Assembly (NCBI GenBank): GCA_046351215.1
Contig: JAXLYX010000005.1
Location: 659,622-723,621 of the forward strand
From: JAXLYX01 sp046351215
GTDB lineage: Bacteria; Myxococcota_A; Polyangia; Polyangiales; Houyiibacteriaceae
DNA length: 64,000 nucleotides
Direction: 5' to 3'
This document shows positions 63,376 through 64,000 of this stretch, piece by piece (position 1 is the first letter of the stretch; every line of letters starts with the position of its first letter). Position numbers and translations under genes: made by a program. The notes under the pieces are model-generated. The model did no database searches. It worked only from the letters and a program-made list of their open reading frames with translations, and was not told the DNA's origin.

Positions 63376-64000
63376 TCAGGCCTCTTCGCGCTTCGAGCGA
63401 TGGCGCGGCGGGGCCGGCTTCGTCCCACCGAGCCCGATCGTCCCCGGGCTCGGTCTCGAGACGAAGCGGCTCGAGGGATCGAAGAAGCGGTACTCGAGCT
63501 CGGCGTCCTCGCCCGCGTAGGCGACGCCCACCCGCGGCGTCACGTGCACCGTGCGGGGTCTCTTCCCCGCCGAGAGGAAGAGCTCGTCGCCCGAGAGCGG
63601 AGAGGCATCGTGCGCACGCGTGAGCGCCATCGCCCGCGTGAGGCGTCCCGGCCCGTCGGTGCGAGCGCCCTCCGCGATCCCGAGGACGGGCTCGACCCCG
63701 CGCACGAGCACCGCATGGCCTCGCTGCTTCGCGCCGCCCGCGACGACGTTGAAGCAGTCGTACATGCCGTAGATGAGGTAGACGTAGGCGTGGCCCGCGG
63801 GGCCGAGGAGCGTCTTCGTCCGCTTCGTGAGCCCCTTGCTCGCGTGGCAAGCGCGATCCGTCGTCCCCCGGTACGCCTCGGTCTCGACGATGCGGACGAC
63901 GCGCGGGGCCTCTCCCGCGGGGGCGGAGACCAGGTACTGGCCGAGCAGCGCCCGCGCCACGACGAGGGCGTCGCGCTGGTAGAAGCCGAGCGGCAGGCGT
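63376..64000 (-). CDS. 3-methyladenine DNA glycosylase (AAG/MPG type), 5' end cut by window edge
   Basis: At least 207 residues; the frame remains open at the window edge upstream of the internal GTG at 63960, reading LPLGFYQRDALVVARALLG, which matches the true N-terminal region of the family, so the start lies outside. It removes alkylated purines by base flipping. Catalytic glutamate lies in VETEAYRG, with the intercalating tyrosine region GHAYVYLIYGMYDCFNVV and the conserved GPGRLTRAMALTRAHD. The C-terminus is Arg/Lys-rich and short. Strong family match. Confidence 0.92.
   Translation of the reverse strand, partial: RLPLGFYQRDALVVARALLGQYLVSAPAGEAPRVVRIVETEAYRGTTDRACHASKGLTKRTKTLLGPAGHAYVYLIYGMYDCFNVVAGGAKQRGHAVLVRGVEPVLGIAEGARTDGPGRLTRAMALTRAHDASPLSGDELFLSAGKRPRTVHVTPRVGVAYAGEDAELEYRFFDPSSRFVSRPSPGTIGLGGTKPAPPRHRSKREEA

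Overview
The window is a stretch of bacterial chromosome at roughly 68-70% G+C by eye, densely packed with genes on both strands. No insertion sequence, prophage, plasmid or CRISPR signature is visible. The content points to a myxobacterium-like member of Myxococcota; this is an inference from composition and gene families. The clues are a stand-alone TIGR02265/DUF2378 gene (a family described from Myxococcus paralogues), many secreted lipoproteins, an NtrC-type regulator, ECF sigma factors, and von Willebrand-like and beta-propeller lipoproteins. Serine TCG and leucine CTC codons dominate throughout, and no gene stands out as recently transferred. Both window edges cut genes: an NtrC-type regulator at the left and a 3-methyladenine DNA glycosylase at the right.

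Layout. 0-10 kb: NtrC regulator, lipoproteins, comM/yifB overlapping recA, an epimerase-like SDR and a zinc-ribbon membrane protein. 10-11.6 kb: an RNA block on the minus strand with SRP RNA, tRNA-Ser(GGA), tRNA-Ser(CGA), tadA, tRNA-Arg(ACG) and tRNA-Ser(GCT). 11.6-16.5 kb: an epimerase/TetR pair with a palindromic operator, groES-groEL, a GTGCAC-rich tandem repeat and a CAP lipoprotein. 16.5-24.3 kb: a Rieske oxygenase diverging from a FadE-type dehydrogenase over a KstR-like box, class I aldolase, a heme-b-like membrane protein, a SigJ-type sigma factor, the TIGR02265 protein and tRNA-Ser(TGA). 24.5-33.3 kb: acyl-CoA ligase, MMPL transporter, a CDP-alcohol phosphatidyltransferase and two GT4 glycosyltransferases, which read as an envelope-lipid and glycan region. 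33.3-37.5 kb: a cysteine-rich zinc-ribbon protein, ECF sigma factor, KirBac channel, dienelactone hydrolase and queE.

37.6-46 kb: an SGNH lipoprotein, an unrecognised protein and a 1110-residue GH18-deacetylase-GT2 fusion form a possible exopolysaccharide module, followed by rlmKL. 46-53 kb: an AEC carrier, a lipoprotein, and a TetR/ferredoxin-reductase/desaturase cluster with DesT-like operators and an AraC regulator. This cluster has the divergent layout of the pseudomonad desT-desCB unsaturated-fatty-acid system. 53-64 kb: an S15-like hydrolase, M3 oligopeptidase, a zinc-ribbon SDR, mntP, YceI, malate synthase with a divergent RamB/ScfR-type regulator, and the DNA glycosylase.

Together the genes suggest a lipid-oriented aerobe: acyl-CoA activation and oxidation, a controlled glyoxylate shunt, regulated fatty-acid desaturation, possible sterol oxidation and an elaborate envelope. 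I see no clear defence island or specialised-metabolite cluster. The most unusual items are the trifunctional polysaccharide protein with its neighbours, the repeat downstream of groEL, the TadA/tRNA-Arg(ACG) pairing, and two SDR proteins without the usual catalytic tyrosine.
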